From contig JBBQED010000016.1 of assembly GCA_038320345.1 (NCBI GenBank), forward strand, positions 11,460 through 75,459: 64,000 nucleotides of DNA. Direction: 5' to 3'. Positions 51,743 through 59,911 of this stretch are shown in pieces (position 1 is the first letter of the stretch; every line of letters begins with the position of its first letter). The DNA comes from JBBQED01 sp038320345. GTDB lineage: Bacteria > Bacteroidota > Bacteroidia > AKYH767-A > OLB10. The translations under genes were made by a program, and so were the position numbers. The notes beneath the pieces were generated by a model. It did no database searches. It was not told the DNA's origin and saw only the letters and a list, made by a program, of their open reading frames with translations.

Positions 51743-51859
51743 CAAAGCCAGATGTGTTTAATTTCCATAAATCACAAGAATGTAGTTGACAGAACTTTAA
51801 AAACTAAGGATTGTCATTTTTTTCCTACAGAATCAAAGGATTTACTCTATCGTTTCAAT

Positions 51860-51867
51860 TACTTTTG
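51860..51867 (+). promoter_or_regulatory. -7 element of GNAT gene, near-leaderless
   Basis: TACTTTTG, exact TAnnTTTG, five bases before the ATG. Confidence 0.5.
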
Positions 51868-51872
51868 CGCCC

Positions 51873-52352
51873 ATGAATCCCTTGATCAGAAGAGCGAAAA
51901 AAGAAGATATGCCTGCCGTTCATGCTTTAATATATGAGCTAGCAGTTTTTGAAAAAGCACCCGAAGCAGTAACCAATACCATACTAGCTATGGAAGAAGA
52001 TGGTTTTGGAAAAACGCCTGTATTTCATTGTCAGGTAGCAGAAGTGGATGGAGAAATAATAGGGATTGTGATCTACTTTATAAAATATTCGACTTGGAAA
52101 GGAAAAGGGATTTACTTGGAAGATCTTGTAGTGACGGAAAAAATGCGAGGGAAAGGAATTGGTAAATTATTATTTGATGCGGTCATGAAAGATGCCGTTG
52201 CGTTAAATGCACAACAACTTCACTGGCAAGTATTAGACTGGAACCAACCTGCAATTCAGTTTTATAAAAAATATGCAGCCCAACTGGATGAAGAATGGAT
52301 CAACTGTAAGCTGGACAGATCCTCCATGGAAAAATTATTGTTGTTAGGATAA
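51873..52352 (+). CDS. GNAT family N-acetyltransferase
   Basis: 159 residues resembling the diamine (spermidine/spermine) acetyltransferase branch: RRAKKEDMPAVHALIYELAVFEKAPE, the acetyl-CoA loop VVTEKMRGKGIGKLLFDAVM and the WNQPAIQFYKKYAAQ motif. The acceptor cannot be told from sequence. Its neighbours are the hydrolase and aspartate kinase genes; a promoter sits directly before the ATG. Confidence 0.93.
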   Translation: MNPLIRRAKKEDMPAVHALIYELAVFEKAPEAVTNTILAMEEDGFGKTPVFHCQVAEVDGEIIGIVIYFIKYSTWKGKGIYLEDLVVTEKMRGKGIGKLLFDAVMKDAVALNAQQLHWQVLDWNQPAIQFYKKYAAQLDEEWINCKLDRSSMEKLLLLG

Positions 52353-52401
52353 AAATTTGGTGAATCATCACTCACCAACTGCCATTATATAAAGTAACAG
52401 T

Positions 52402-53697
52402 ATGAAAGTATTTAAATTTGGAGGGGCTTCAGTAAAAGATGCGTCAGCAGTTAAGAACGTAGCAGAAATTTTAAAACTTTATGAGGGAGAAAAAATCGCA
52501 GTGGTAATTTCTGCGATGGGAAAAACTACCAATTCTCTGGAGAAAGTAGTGGATGCTTATTGCTCAAAAACTGGAGAGGCGCAAACTTTTTTGAAGGTTG
52601 TCCGCGATTACCATCAAGCTATCTTAGAAGCATTATTTCCAGATCATACACATTTAATTTACGAAAAAGTCAATAATTTTTTTGTTGAAATCGATTGGGT
52701 GCTAGAAGAAGAGCCGCGAACTTATGATTTTGTTTATGATCAGATTGTTTCTATCGGAGAATTAATTTCTACAAGTATTGTTTCGGCTTACCTGAATGAT
52801 GTTGGAATTCAGAATGAATGGATGGACATCAGAGATTGCATCCTTACTGACAACACCTATCGCGAAGGAAAAGTAAATTGGGAAGAAAGTTCAGTGCGCG
52901 TACACCAACAGACTGATGCATTATTAAAAAAACAAAACAACATTCTCATCACACAGGGATTCATTGCAGCGACTTCAGAGAATTTCACTACAACACTTGG
53001 ACGAGAAGGATCGGATTATACGGCTGCCATTCTCGCACATATTCTCGATGCTGAATCGGTGACTATTTGGAAAGATGTTCCAGGAGTGCTCAATGCAGAT
53101 CCGAAATTTTTTAATGATGCACAGAAATTAGAACAGCTGAGTTATCTGGATGCTATTGAACTGGCTTATTATGGGGCGTCTGTAATTCACCCTAAAACAA
53201 TTAAGCCCCTTGAAAACAAAGGCATCCCCCTATATGTTAAATCATTTATCCAACCACAAGCGAAAGGCACACTGATTGGAAAAGATTTACAGACCAAACC
53301 ACTTGTTCCCTCTTTTATCTTTAAAAGTAATCAGGTGCTGATCAGTATAGCCGCCAAAGATTTCTCATTTATCGCAGAAGATAACTTGAGTAGTATCTTT
53401 GGAACATTTGCTAGTTCAGGATTGAAGATGAATCTCATGCAAAACTCTGCCATCAGTTTTTCGGTTTGTGTGGATGATGATGCAGTAAAATTACCAAAAG
53501 TGATTGCACAGTTAAAAGAAGATTATCGGATCCGTTACAATACCGAACTGCAACTATATACGATCAGGCATTATTATCCTTCTACCATTGAAAACTTAAG
53601 TGCGGGTCGTGATATTTTACTGGAACAACGCAGTCGTAATACTGCACATCTGGTCATGAAAGCAGAACAAAATAAAAATGAAGATGGAGTTAAGTGA
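52402..53697 (+). CDS. lysC: Aspartate kinase
   Basis: Phosphorylates aspartate in the first step of the lysine/threonine/methionine pathway. 431 residues: N-terminal KFGGASVKDA catalytic motif, AAIKASE-like ITQGFIAATSENFTTTLGREGSDYTA stretch and C-terminal ACT regulatory region (about 305-425). Its end overlaps the heme A synthase gene by 20 bases, so the two should be cotranscribed. The asd gene is elsewhere (38331). Confidence 0.94.
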   Translation: MKVFKFGGASVKDASAVKNVAEILKLYEGEKIAVVISAMGKTTNSLEKVVDAYCSKTGEAQTFLKVVRDYHQAILEALFPDHTHLIYEKVNNFFVEIDWVLEEEPRTYDFVYDQIVSIGELISTSIVSAYLNDVGIQNEWMDIRDCILTDNTYREGKVNWEESSVRVHQQTDALLKKQNNILITQGFIAATSENFTTTLGREGSDYTAAILAHILDAESVTIWKDVPGVLNADPKFFNDAQKLEQLSYLDAIELAYYGASVIHPKTIKPLENKGIPLYVKSFIQPQAKGTLIGKDLQTKPLVPSFIFKSNQVLISIAAKDFSFIAEDNLSSIFGTFASSGLKMNLMQNSAISFSVCVDDDAVKLPKVIAQLKEDYRIRYNTELQLYTIRHYYPSTIENLSAGRDILLEQRSRNTAHLVMKAEQNKNEDGVK

Positions 53698-54751
53698 AAG
53701 TGAAGTAAAAAATAAAGAGCTCTCGTTGAAAAGCGGATTAGTGCTTTGGTTATTTGCGGGATGTTTTCTGATATTCGGTATGGTAATAGTTGGAGGCATC
53801 ACCCGACTTACAGGTTCTGGACTCTCCATCACCGAATGGAAAGTAGTTACTGGAACGATACCTCCACTCAATGAAAAAGAATGGAACGACGCTTTCGATA
53901 AGTACAAACTAATTCCCCAATATCAGGTAGTCAATTTACATTTTACTTTACAGGATTTTAAATATATTTTTTTCTGGGAATACATTCATCGTTTATTCGG
54001 GAGATTAATTGGTTTTGTATTTCTAGGAGGATTTATTTATTTCCTGAAAAAGAAAGCCATCAGCAAATCCCTAATGCCGAAACTACTGCTCATGTTTGTA
54101 TTAGGAGGAGTGCAGGGATTTTTGGGTTGGTATATGGTAAGCAGCGGACTCAGTGAAAATATCAGAGTTAGTCATCTTCGCTTAGCAATTCATCTCACCT
54201 TTGCATTTATCACTTTTGGATATATCTTTTATATTGCACTAACACAACTGTATCCTGAAAAAATCAACAATCAATCAGTTGTAAAGTCATTGAGCAAACA
54301 AGGAAACATTTTGTTAGTGTTGATCATTGCGCAAATTATTTATGGGGCATTTGTTGCGGGAACAAAAGCTGGTTGGACTTATAACACTTGGCCAAAGATG
54401 GCAGATGAATGGATTCCTTCTTCCATTCCATATGCATGGGTAGAAGATGGCATCAGCAGTTTATGGAATAATCTCGCTACGGTTCAATTTATCCATCGCA
54501 TGCTGGCATATGTAGTAGCTGGTTTCATTACCTATATTTTCTTGAAGGCAAAAAAATCTACGCTGCTCAATTCTGCACAACAAAAAGCTACAACTATTTT
54601 GTTTGCATTAGTGGTGTTTCAAATAATTTTAGGCATTGGCACCCTCGTGATGAATGTTCCGATCTGGATGGGTGTCATGCATCAAGCCACTGCTTTCTTC
54701 TTATTCGCGTCGTGTATTTATTATTTACAGAGTTTGAAGTTGAAAGTTTGA
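53678..54751 (+). CDS. ctaA: COX15/CtaA-type heme A synthase
   Basis: Oxidises heme O to heme A for the aa3-type terminal oxidase. 357 residues with about eight helices. Typical features: GGITRLTGSGLSITEWK after the first helix, heme-ligand His in YIHRLFGRLIGF, AIHLTFAF, FIHRMLAYVVAG and MGVMHQATAFFLF. It overlaps the lysC end by 20 bases (the alternative ATG at 53684 would overlap by 14). This pairing of amino-acid and respiratory genes looks incidental. Confidence 0.94.
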   Translation: MKMELSESEVKNKELSLKSGLVLWLFAGCFLIFGMVIVGGITRLTGSGLSITEWKVVTGTIPPLNEKEWNDAFDKYKLIPQYQVVNLHFTLQDFKYIFFWEYIHRLFGRLIGFVFLGGFIYFLKKKAISKSLMPKLLLMFVLGGVQGFLGWYMVSSGLSENIRVSHLRLAIHLTFAFITFGYIFYIALTQLYPEKINNQSVVKSLSKQGNILLVLIIAQIIYGAFVAGTKAGWTYNTWPKMADEWIPSSIPYAWVEDGISSLWNNLATVQFIHRMLAYVVAGFITYIFLKAKKSTLLNSAQQKATTILFALVVFQIILGIGTLVMNVPIWMGVMHQATAFFLFASCIYYLQSLKLKV

Positions 54752-54826
54752 GGTTGCTCGTTTGAACTGTGACCTAGCCTGAAATAGGTTGACTTTTTAG
54801 TGAATACTTCAACCTAAGATTTTGAA

Positions 54827-54922
54827 ATAGCGGTATAAACGTATTAGTTATCAAGCGTTTATCATAATGCTTGGCGATTTCTTTATTTTTTTGAAGGCGT
54901 AAGAATTTTAAATAACCGCTAT
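54827..54922. repeat. Nested inverted repeats upstream of T9SS gene
   Basis: Outer 8-bp arms ATAGCGGT (54827-54834) / ACCGCTAT (54915-54922) enclose CAAGC (54852-54856) / GCTTG (54869-54873). A long-loop cruciform; no function known. Confidence 0.35.
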
Positions 54923-54976
54923 AGGCTTTAAAAAAATATGGATGCACCTTTGTATCTCACTCTTAAAACCACCGCG

Positions 54977-56716
54977 ATGAAAAAAATCTTTACACTATTA
55001 GTGCTGCTTTCGGCAGTTTTTTGCCTGAAGCCCAATAAGGCAGAGGCGCAGACGCCTTATGTAAATCTGCAGTATGCAGGAGATAGTTCATGGAACTACA
55101 ATTGTACAATTCCAGATACCGTTAACATGTTCTTTTATGGTATTGCTCAAGGCTATAGCGCGGGCGATTCTGTAATGATGCAAATTAATTTTGGTGATGG
55201 TACAGATACGACGTATTACTTACCGCTCATTCAAGGAGCAACAATTTATGATTTTGGACTGGTACACGTTTACACCAATCCAGGAGCGTATTCCGCACAA
55301 TTTATTTTAACGGGTTCCAATGGTGCTGCTGATACAATGGTAGATGATGCGATTTTGATTGCTGCACAATGCGGTGATATTTCCGGCCAACTATATATTG
55401 ATGCTAATGCAGATTGTATATTCAATACCGGTGATACCCCCATCCAGAGTTATGTATCCGCTTCCTACAACGGACAAGGAATTCAGTGGGCTTACAGTGA
55501 TAGTTTAGGGAATTATTATATGTCGGTACCTGATGGATTTACGTATAGTGTAACAATGCCTTATCTGAACAATTTGAATATAGTTTGTCCTAACAGTGGG
55601 CAATATGCTGTATCGACGTTACCCGCTACTGGAATTAATTTTAGTTTAGGTTGTAACTCTGCCGCCGATTTAACTGGCAATATTTACGGACAAGGGTTCA
55701 GAAATAATTCTACTACGGGGGTTTGGGTGAATGCTTGGAATAATATAATCACTTGTGCTCCTCCTACTGCAACTGTAACTATAGATTTAGATCCGATGTT
55801 AACTTATGTATCATCGTATGCTTTACCTGTATCCACAACTGCATCTCAAATTGTATTTAATGCTGGACAGTTATCTGGATTAAACTTTACTGATTTCGGA
55901 ACTTGGTTGACGCTCTTAACAAACATCAATGCGAATCTAGGAGATACATTATGTCTGACGATGACTATTGATCCTATCGTAGGTGATTTAGATCCATCTA
56001 ACAACGTAATTACGGTTTGTATGCCAGTTCGTAACAGTTGCGATCCTAATGAAAAATTTGAATCACATGCAGGAGCTACAAGCACAACTGTTGCACCGGG
56101 AACTGAATTGAACTATACGATTATGTTTCAGAATGTAGGAAATGATGTTGCCTATGATATTAATGTTATTGATGAGTTAGATGCTAACTTAGATCTAAGC
56201 ACATTAAAAATAACAGGGGCTAGTCATGATTATGCTTTCTACCAAACGAACAATACTTTGAAATTTGAATTTAAGGATATCAATTTAGCCGCAGCTTCCG
56301 TAAATGAACCCTTGAGTCATGGATATGTTTCCTATAGCATCATGCATAAAACTGGAATTGCATTAGGCACCGCAATTGATAACACTGCAGAGATCTACTT
56401 CGACTTTAATGCTCCCATTGTTACAAATACAGTAACTGACATTGTTAATCTGACAACAGTAGGATTACAATCTGCATCAAGTTCAAAAGTATTGCAATTG
56501 TATCCAAATCCAGCTCAGGATTACTTTAAGGTATCTACGCACAGTACACAACCTTCCTTACTCACCATTTATGATGTTACGGGTCGGAATGTTAATCAGG
56601 TGATAGAAGTTTCGGATGATCAAAAAATTAGTACTTCCAATTTAAATTCAGGATTGTACTTTATTAGTCTTGTTGTTGACGGAATTACTTATACGGCAAA
56701 GCTCGCTGTGAAGTAA
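54977..56716 (+). CDS. Secreted protein with DUF7619-like domain and T9SS type A sorting domain
   Basis: Starts at the ATG at 54977 (MKKIFTLLVLLSAVFCLKP), giving 579 residues with a signal peptide ending KAEAQ. Contains an N-terminal PKD-like region (about 25-130), a SdrD-like GDISGQLYIDANADCIFNTGDTP segment (about 135-230), a region reading CDPNEKFESHAGATSTTVAPGTELNYTIMFQNVGNDVAYD, characteristic of DUF7619 repeats, and the sorting domain LQLYPNPAQDYFKVS...LNSGLYFISLVVDG. A secreted structural or adhesive role is likely. CACCTTTG (54945-54952) is a possible -7 element. A terminator follows. Confidence 0.9.
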   Translation: MKKIFTLLVLLSAVFCLKPNKAEAQTPYVNLQYAGDSSWNYNCTIPDTVNMFFYGIAQGYSAGDSVMMQINFGDGTDTTYYLPLIQGATIYDFGLVHVYTNPGAYSAQFILTGSNGAADTMVDDAILIAAQCGDISGQLYIDANADCIFNTGDTPIQSYVSASYNGQGIQWAYSDSLGNYYMSVPDGFTYSVTMPYLNNLNIVCPNSGQYAVSTLPATGINFSLGCNSAADLTGNIYGQGFRNNSTTGVWVNAWNNIITCAPPTATVTIDLDPMLTYVSSYALPVSTTASQIVFNAGQLSGLNFTDFGTWLTLLTNINANLGDTLCLTMTIDPIVGDLDPSNNVITVCMPVRNSCDPNEKFESHAGATSTTVAPGTELNYTIMFQNVGNDVAYDINVIDELDANLDLSTLKITGASHDYAFYQTNNTLKFEFKDINLAAASVNEPLSHGYVSYSIMHKTGIALGTAIDNTAEIYFDFNAPIVTNTVTDIVNLTTVGLQSASSSKVLQLYPNPAQDYFKVSTHSTQPSLLTIYDVTGRNVNQVIEVSDDQKISTSNLNSGLYFISLVVDGITYTAKLAVK

Positions 56717-56736
56717 TCCGATTTATCGGTTGTTTA

Positions 56737-56764
56737 AAAGCCCCGGAATTCCCTCCGGGGCTTT
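56737..56764. terminator. Terminator after T9SS protein gene
   Basis: Perfect 11-bp stem AAAGCCCCGGA (56737-56747) / TCCGGGGCTTT (56754-56764) with 6-base loop; between convergent genes. Confidence 0.9.
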
Positions 56765-56789
56765 ATTATTTTAACAACAATGGGATCCA

Positions 56790-58430
56790 TCACTTATTCT
56801 CCTCTACTAGTGAAATAGAGGTTTTAGTTTTAACAACTTTTCCATTCACAATTTTCTTGTAAGTATATTGTATTTTCAGCGGTTCACCAGGAAGATCCTT
56901 TTCCGAAAAATCCTCGGTGAAAAGAACTTTCCCATTTGCTCCAAAGTGAATAATAGTAGAACCTCTATTATAAAATCCAGCTTTCAGGAAAAAACTCACC
57001 GTTTTCAAACTATCGTTAATTTCAAGATTTCCACCTGAGAGCATTTCTGAAAAATCAAAAGACTTAGATAGTGGATTAAAAAGATAAGCATCATAAAAAT
57101 CCCCGCCATTTCCGGAACTTATTTGATTTAGTATCATACAATCATTAAAGCCATCAAAATTGAGATCTTTAAAATTATTCTCTCTTTCATTAATAAATTT
57201 AAGAGGGTTTTGGTTTACAAAATCATCATTGGCCTTCAAAATGACATTTCTTTCTTCATTAAGTAATTCTGATCTGAATTCCATTCCTAATGGATTCCCT
57301 GACGCATCATACTTGTAAGTAAGGTTATACACCCAAACACATTTCAATCCGTTCACTAAATAAGGCTTACTATACTGACAGGTTTTATATGGACGATAGC
57401 TGCCGAGGATCATAGTGTCGGTAGTTTCATAATGAAATGAATCTTTATGTATTTCAACAAACTTTAATTGTTCATCATATTGAAAATAGCTAACAGTTGA
57501 ATCAACTCCATATCCCATAAGATATTCTTCGTCAATAATTGTTTCAGTATTTACAAAGGTTTGTTTAAATAATGAATCATTAACAAATTCTGAAATTAAA
57601 GTATAATCATTCGAATCGCCACCGTACATTGCTAAAGTAATATCCTGATACGCATTATTATTTTCCACGCGAAGAATTTTTTCAAGTTGATCACCATAAT
57701 TGTAACGATAATAAACTAGGACAGCAGGTTCTTGTAATTCAGTTGAAAGAAATTTCTCATCAGAAATCTGATAATATTCATTCACTTGAATTGCATTAGT
57801 ATCTAGATTTAGGCGACTTAGTTCATTCTCTGTAAAGCGTGAAGTGAACTTCGGCCGGGGCTGGTCGTTTAGCTGTTCTTTTTTATTAACTATAAGGTTA
57901 TAGATATAATTTCCATGTTGCTTCGCATCTAAAAATCTTAACGAATCCCCCTCAAAAAAAACATCATAAATAGAAATAGCAGAACCCATTCGTGAATAAT
58001 CATCACAATAAAAAAGATAATGTTCATCTGAAATCTTATCAGCTCTGAAGACCTCACCATACAATTCTGATCTCAGTATTTTTTTATTCCATATAATAAA
58101 AGGTTTAGCAAAAGGGTTATACGTGGCTCCTCCAGTATACTCTCCGAAAACATTCACGATTTTAAATGATGAATCTGCAGGATAAAATAATCCGTACCCA
58201 TAATAAGTATTACCATCAATGGCTGCATACTTATTCATGTGAGTCAGAATTATTGCAGCCAGAACTGAGTCATTTTTCACCTTTGAGATATCAGGTAATG
58301 TAGTATCAAAAGTACTAGCGTCATTATTCAATTCTAAATTAAAAAAAGAAATTTTCGCAGAAAGTTGATTACAAATGGCAATGCTAATCAATAAAATAAA
58401 ACATATTAGGTTTCTAGTGAGCCTCATCAT
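56790..58430 (-). CDS. Exported hypothetical protein, 546 residues
   Basis: I do not recognise this protein. It has a signal peptide (MRLTRNLICFILLISIAICNQLSA), then a soluble region rich in Asn, Asp and Tyr. No T9SS sorting domain, lipobox or enzyme motif was found. The second half has repeated short Tyr/Asp/Asn stretches with a KFINERENNFKDLNFDGFNDCMIL segment, which may be an EF-hand-like or FG-GAP-like calcium-binding motif. Probably periplasmic or surface-exposed. Confidence 0.7.
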   Translation of the reverse strand: MMRLTRNLICFILLISIAICNQLSAKISFFNLELNNDASTFDTTLPDISKVKNDSVLAAIILTHMNKYAAIDGNTYYGYGLFYPADSSFKIVNVFGEYTGGATYNPFAKPFIIWNKKILRSELYGEVFRADKISDEHYLFYCDDYSRMGSAISIYDVFFEGDSLRFLDAKQHGNYIYNLIVNKKEQLNDQPRPKFTSRFTENELSRLNLDTNAIQVNEYYQISDEKFLSTELQEPAVLVYYRYNYGDQLEKILRVENNNAYQDITLAMYGGDSNDYTLISEFVNDSLFKQTFVNTETIIDEEYLMGYGVDSTVSYFQYDEQLKFVEIHKDSFHYETTDTMILGSYRPYKTCQYSKPYLVNGLKCVWVYNLTYKYDASGNPLGMEFRSELLNEERNVILKANDDFVNQNPLKFINERENNFKDLNFDGFNDCMILNQISSGNGGDFYDAYLFNPLSKSFDFSEMLSGGNLEINDSLKTVSFFLKAGFYNRGSTIIHFGANGKVLFTEDFSEKDLPGEPLKIQYTYKKIVNGKVVKTKTSISLVEENK

Positions 58431-58519
58431 ACAATTAAATAAAACTGAAATAGCGAGAATAGCCCATATAGCTGCTATGCATTAATTTGAAAAAAATACA
58501 CTAAAAGAAAATCTATCAT

Positions 58520-59056
58520 TTACCATTTCTCCCTCTTTCGCAGATTCACAATATGCGCTAAATGATGTTCACTATGCCAAGCATATAAAGCAAGGTTATG
58601 ATCTAGTTGCATGGTAGCTTGTTTTTCAGGATGAAAGAATGTACGCTTCCAGCTTTCTGTACTAATATTACGTAAAGAAACTACCAATCGGGCGTGCACA
58701 GCTTCCAGCAATCGAAGAGAGACTTCGATAGTCCCAAATTTAGCGTCGGGTAATTCCGCCCATGAAGCTTCCAGATAGGGTTTAATCGTTGGATTATCTT
58801 CTGTAAGTGCTAATTTAAATCGGATGTAAGCATTGATATGACTATCGGCAACATGATGTACTACCTGACGAATAGTCCAACCCCCTTCACGGTAAGGAGT
58901 ATCAAGCTTATCAGTATTTAATCCATTTACAGCTTCTCTCATTTTGAGAGGGAGTTGTTCAAGAACAGTGATCCATTTATTAATATCCTCAGGATTAATT
59001 GCATCTGGTTTTTTAAATTTACCAATCGGATATTTTAATTCTTCTAAGGTGAGCAT
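58520..59056 (-). CDS. YfiT/BstA-like DinB-family metal-binding protein
   Basis: 178 residues with the four-helix DinB fold: LKYPIGKFKKP at the N-terminus, then WTIRQVVHHVADSHINAYIRFKLALTE and a C-terminal ALYAWHSEHHLAHIVNLRKREKW, which give the three metal-binding His of bacillithiol transferase-like proteins (YfiT, BstA). In most Bacteroidota the thiol partner is unknown. Its neighbours are the exported hypothetical protein and the divergent DUF3267 gene. Confidence 0.92.
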   Translation of the reverse strand: MLTLEELKYPIGKFKKPDAINPEDINKWITVLEQLPLKMREAVNGLNTDKLDTPYREGGWTIRQVVHHVADSHINAYIRFKLALTEDNPTIKPYLEASWAELPDAKFGTIEVSLRLLEAVHARLVVSLRNISTESWKRTFFHPEKQATMQLDHNLALYAWHSEHHLAHIVNLRKREKW

Positions 59057-59164
59057 AGCATCAGTGTTTATCTCACGAAATTAGAAAATAAGGTATTGCT
59101 CTGCATTAAATTTTTCCAATAAAATAGTTTGAAGTAAATTAACCGCTCCATAGAAACTCGCCTA

Positions 59165-59785
59165 ATGATAATTCCTCAAGGATATGAAGTGCATTACCAT
59201 CTGAAGCATGATGAAATAATGCCATTTGTGAAAGCTTATATGCGAAAAAAGAATCCTGTAATTCTCTCTTACTGGGTGTTCAACTTCCTCCTACTTGCAT
59301 TCATCATCTTTGAATTCATCTATACATCTTCAGCAATAGGACCTGATTTAAATTATTTCATGCTTGGTTTTCCCTGCTTCATGCTCTTAATTCCTGTGCA
59401 CGAACTCCTTCATGGAGTTGGATATAAACTTGCTGGTGCCCATCAAGTTCAATATAAAATGATCCTGAAAAAGATGGTGTTTTATGCTATGTCGGATCAA
59501 TTCCTGACTCCTAAAATTGCATTTGTAAGGTTAGCGCTTGCACCCTTTATCATCATAAACTCTTTGCTGATTGTACTTACTTTGATTTTACCGGAACCGT
59601 ATTTCTGGCTGTGCTTGGGGGCGCTTTTCATGCATACTGCTGGATGTTCGGGGGATTTCGCCATGGTTAGCTATTTCTTTACTTTTTGGGAAAGAGATCC
59701 TATTACTTATGACGATGTAGCTGCAGGAGAGTCGTTTTTCTTGCTGAAAGCAGATCCCGCAACTTATTCTACTACTACTGATTAA
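59165..59785 (+). CDS. DUF3267 membrane protein with HExxH motif
   Basis: 206 residues with about four helices. A zinc-protease-like H79-E-L-L-H83 motif lies at the start of one helix (IPVHELLHGVGYKLAG), with possible additional ligands downstream; DUF3267 members are intramembrane metalloprotease-like proteins of unknown substrate. Facing the DsbD-like gene downstream. Confidence 0.87.
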   Translation: MIIPQGYEVHYHLKHDEIMPFVKAYMRKKNPVILSYWVFNFLLLAFIIFEFIYTSSAIGPDLNYFMLGFPCFMLLIPVHELLHGVGYKLAGAHQVQYKMILKKMVFYAMSDQFLTPKIAFVRLALAPFIIINSLLIVLTLILPEPYFWLCLGALFMHTAGCSGDFAMVSYFFTFWERDPITYDDVAAGESFFLLKADPATYSTTTD

Positions 59786-59795
59786 CATTACGTTA

Positions 59796-59815
59796 CCTCT
59801 TGTCCAGAGGGCTTT
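59796..59815 (+). terminator. Possible terminator after DUF3267 gene
   Basis: 5-bp stem CCTCT (59796-59800) / AGAGG (59806-59810), then GCTTTTT. Short stem, moderate confidence. Confidence 0.45.
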
Positions 59816-59871
59816 TTACTGGCGTTGATAGGTTTGTCGCATACCCGTCAATTTTGAAATTAAATCCTGAT

Positions 59872-59879
59872 TATCTTTG
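59872..59879 (+). promoter_or_regulatory. -7 element of dsbD-like gene
   Basis: TATCTTTG, exact TAnnTTTG, 32 bases before the ATG. A TTG lies 15 bases upstream, shorter than the usual spacer. Confidence 0.5.
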
Positions 59880-59911
59880 AACTTCCTTCCTTCACATCCT
59901 TCAGCAAGCGT

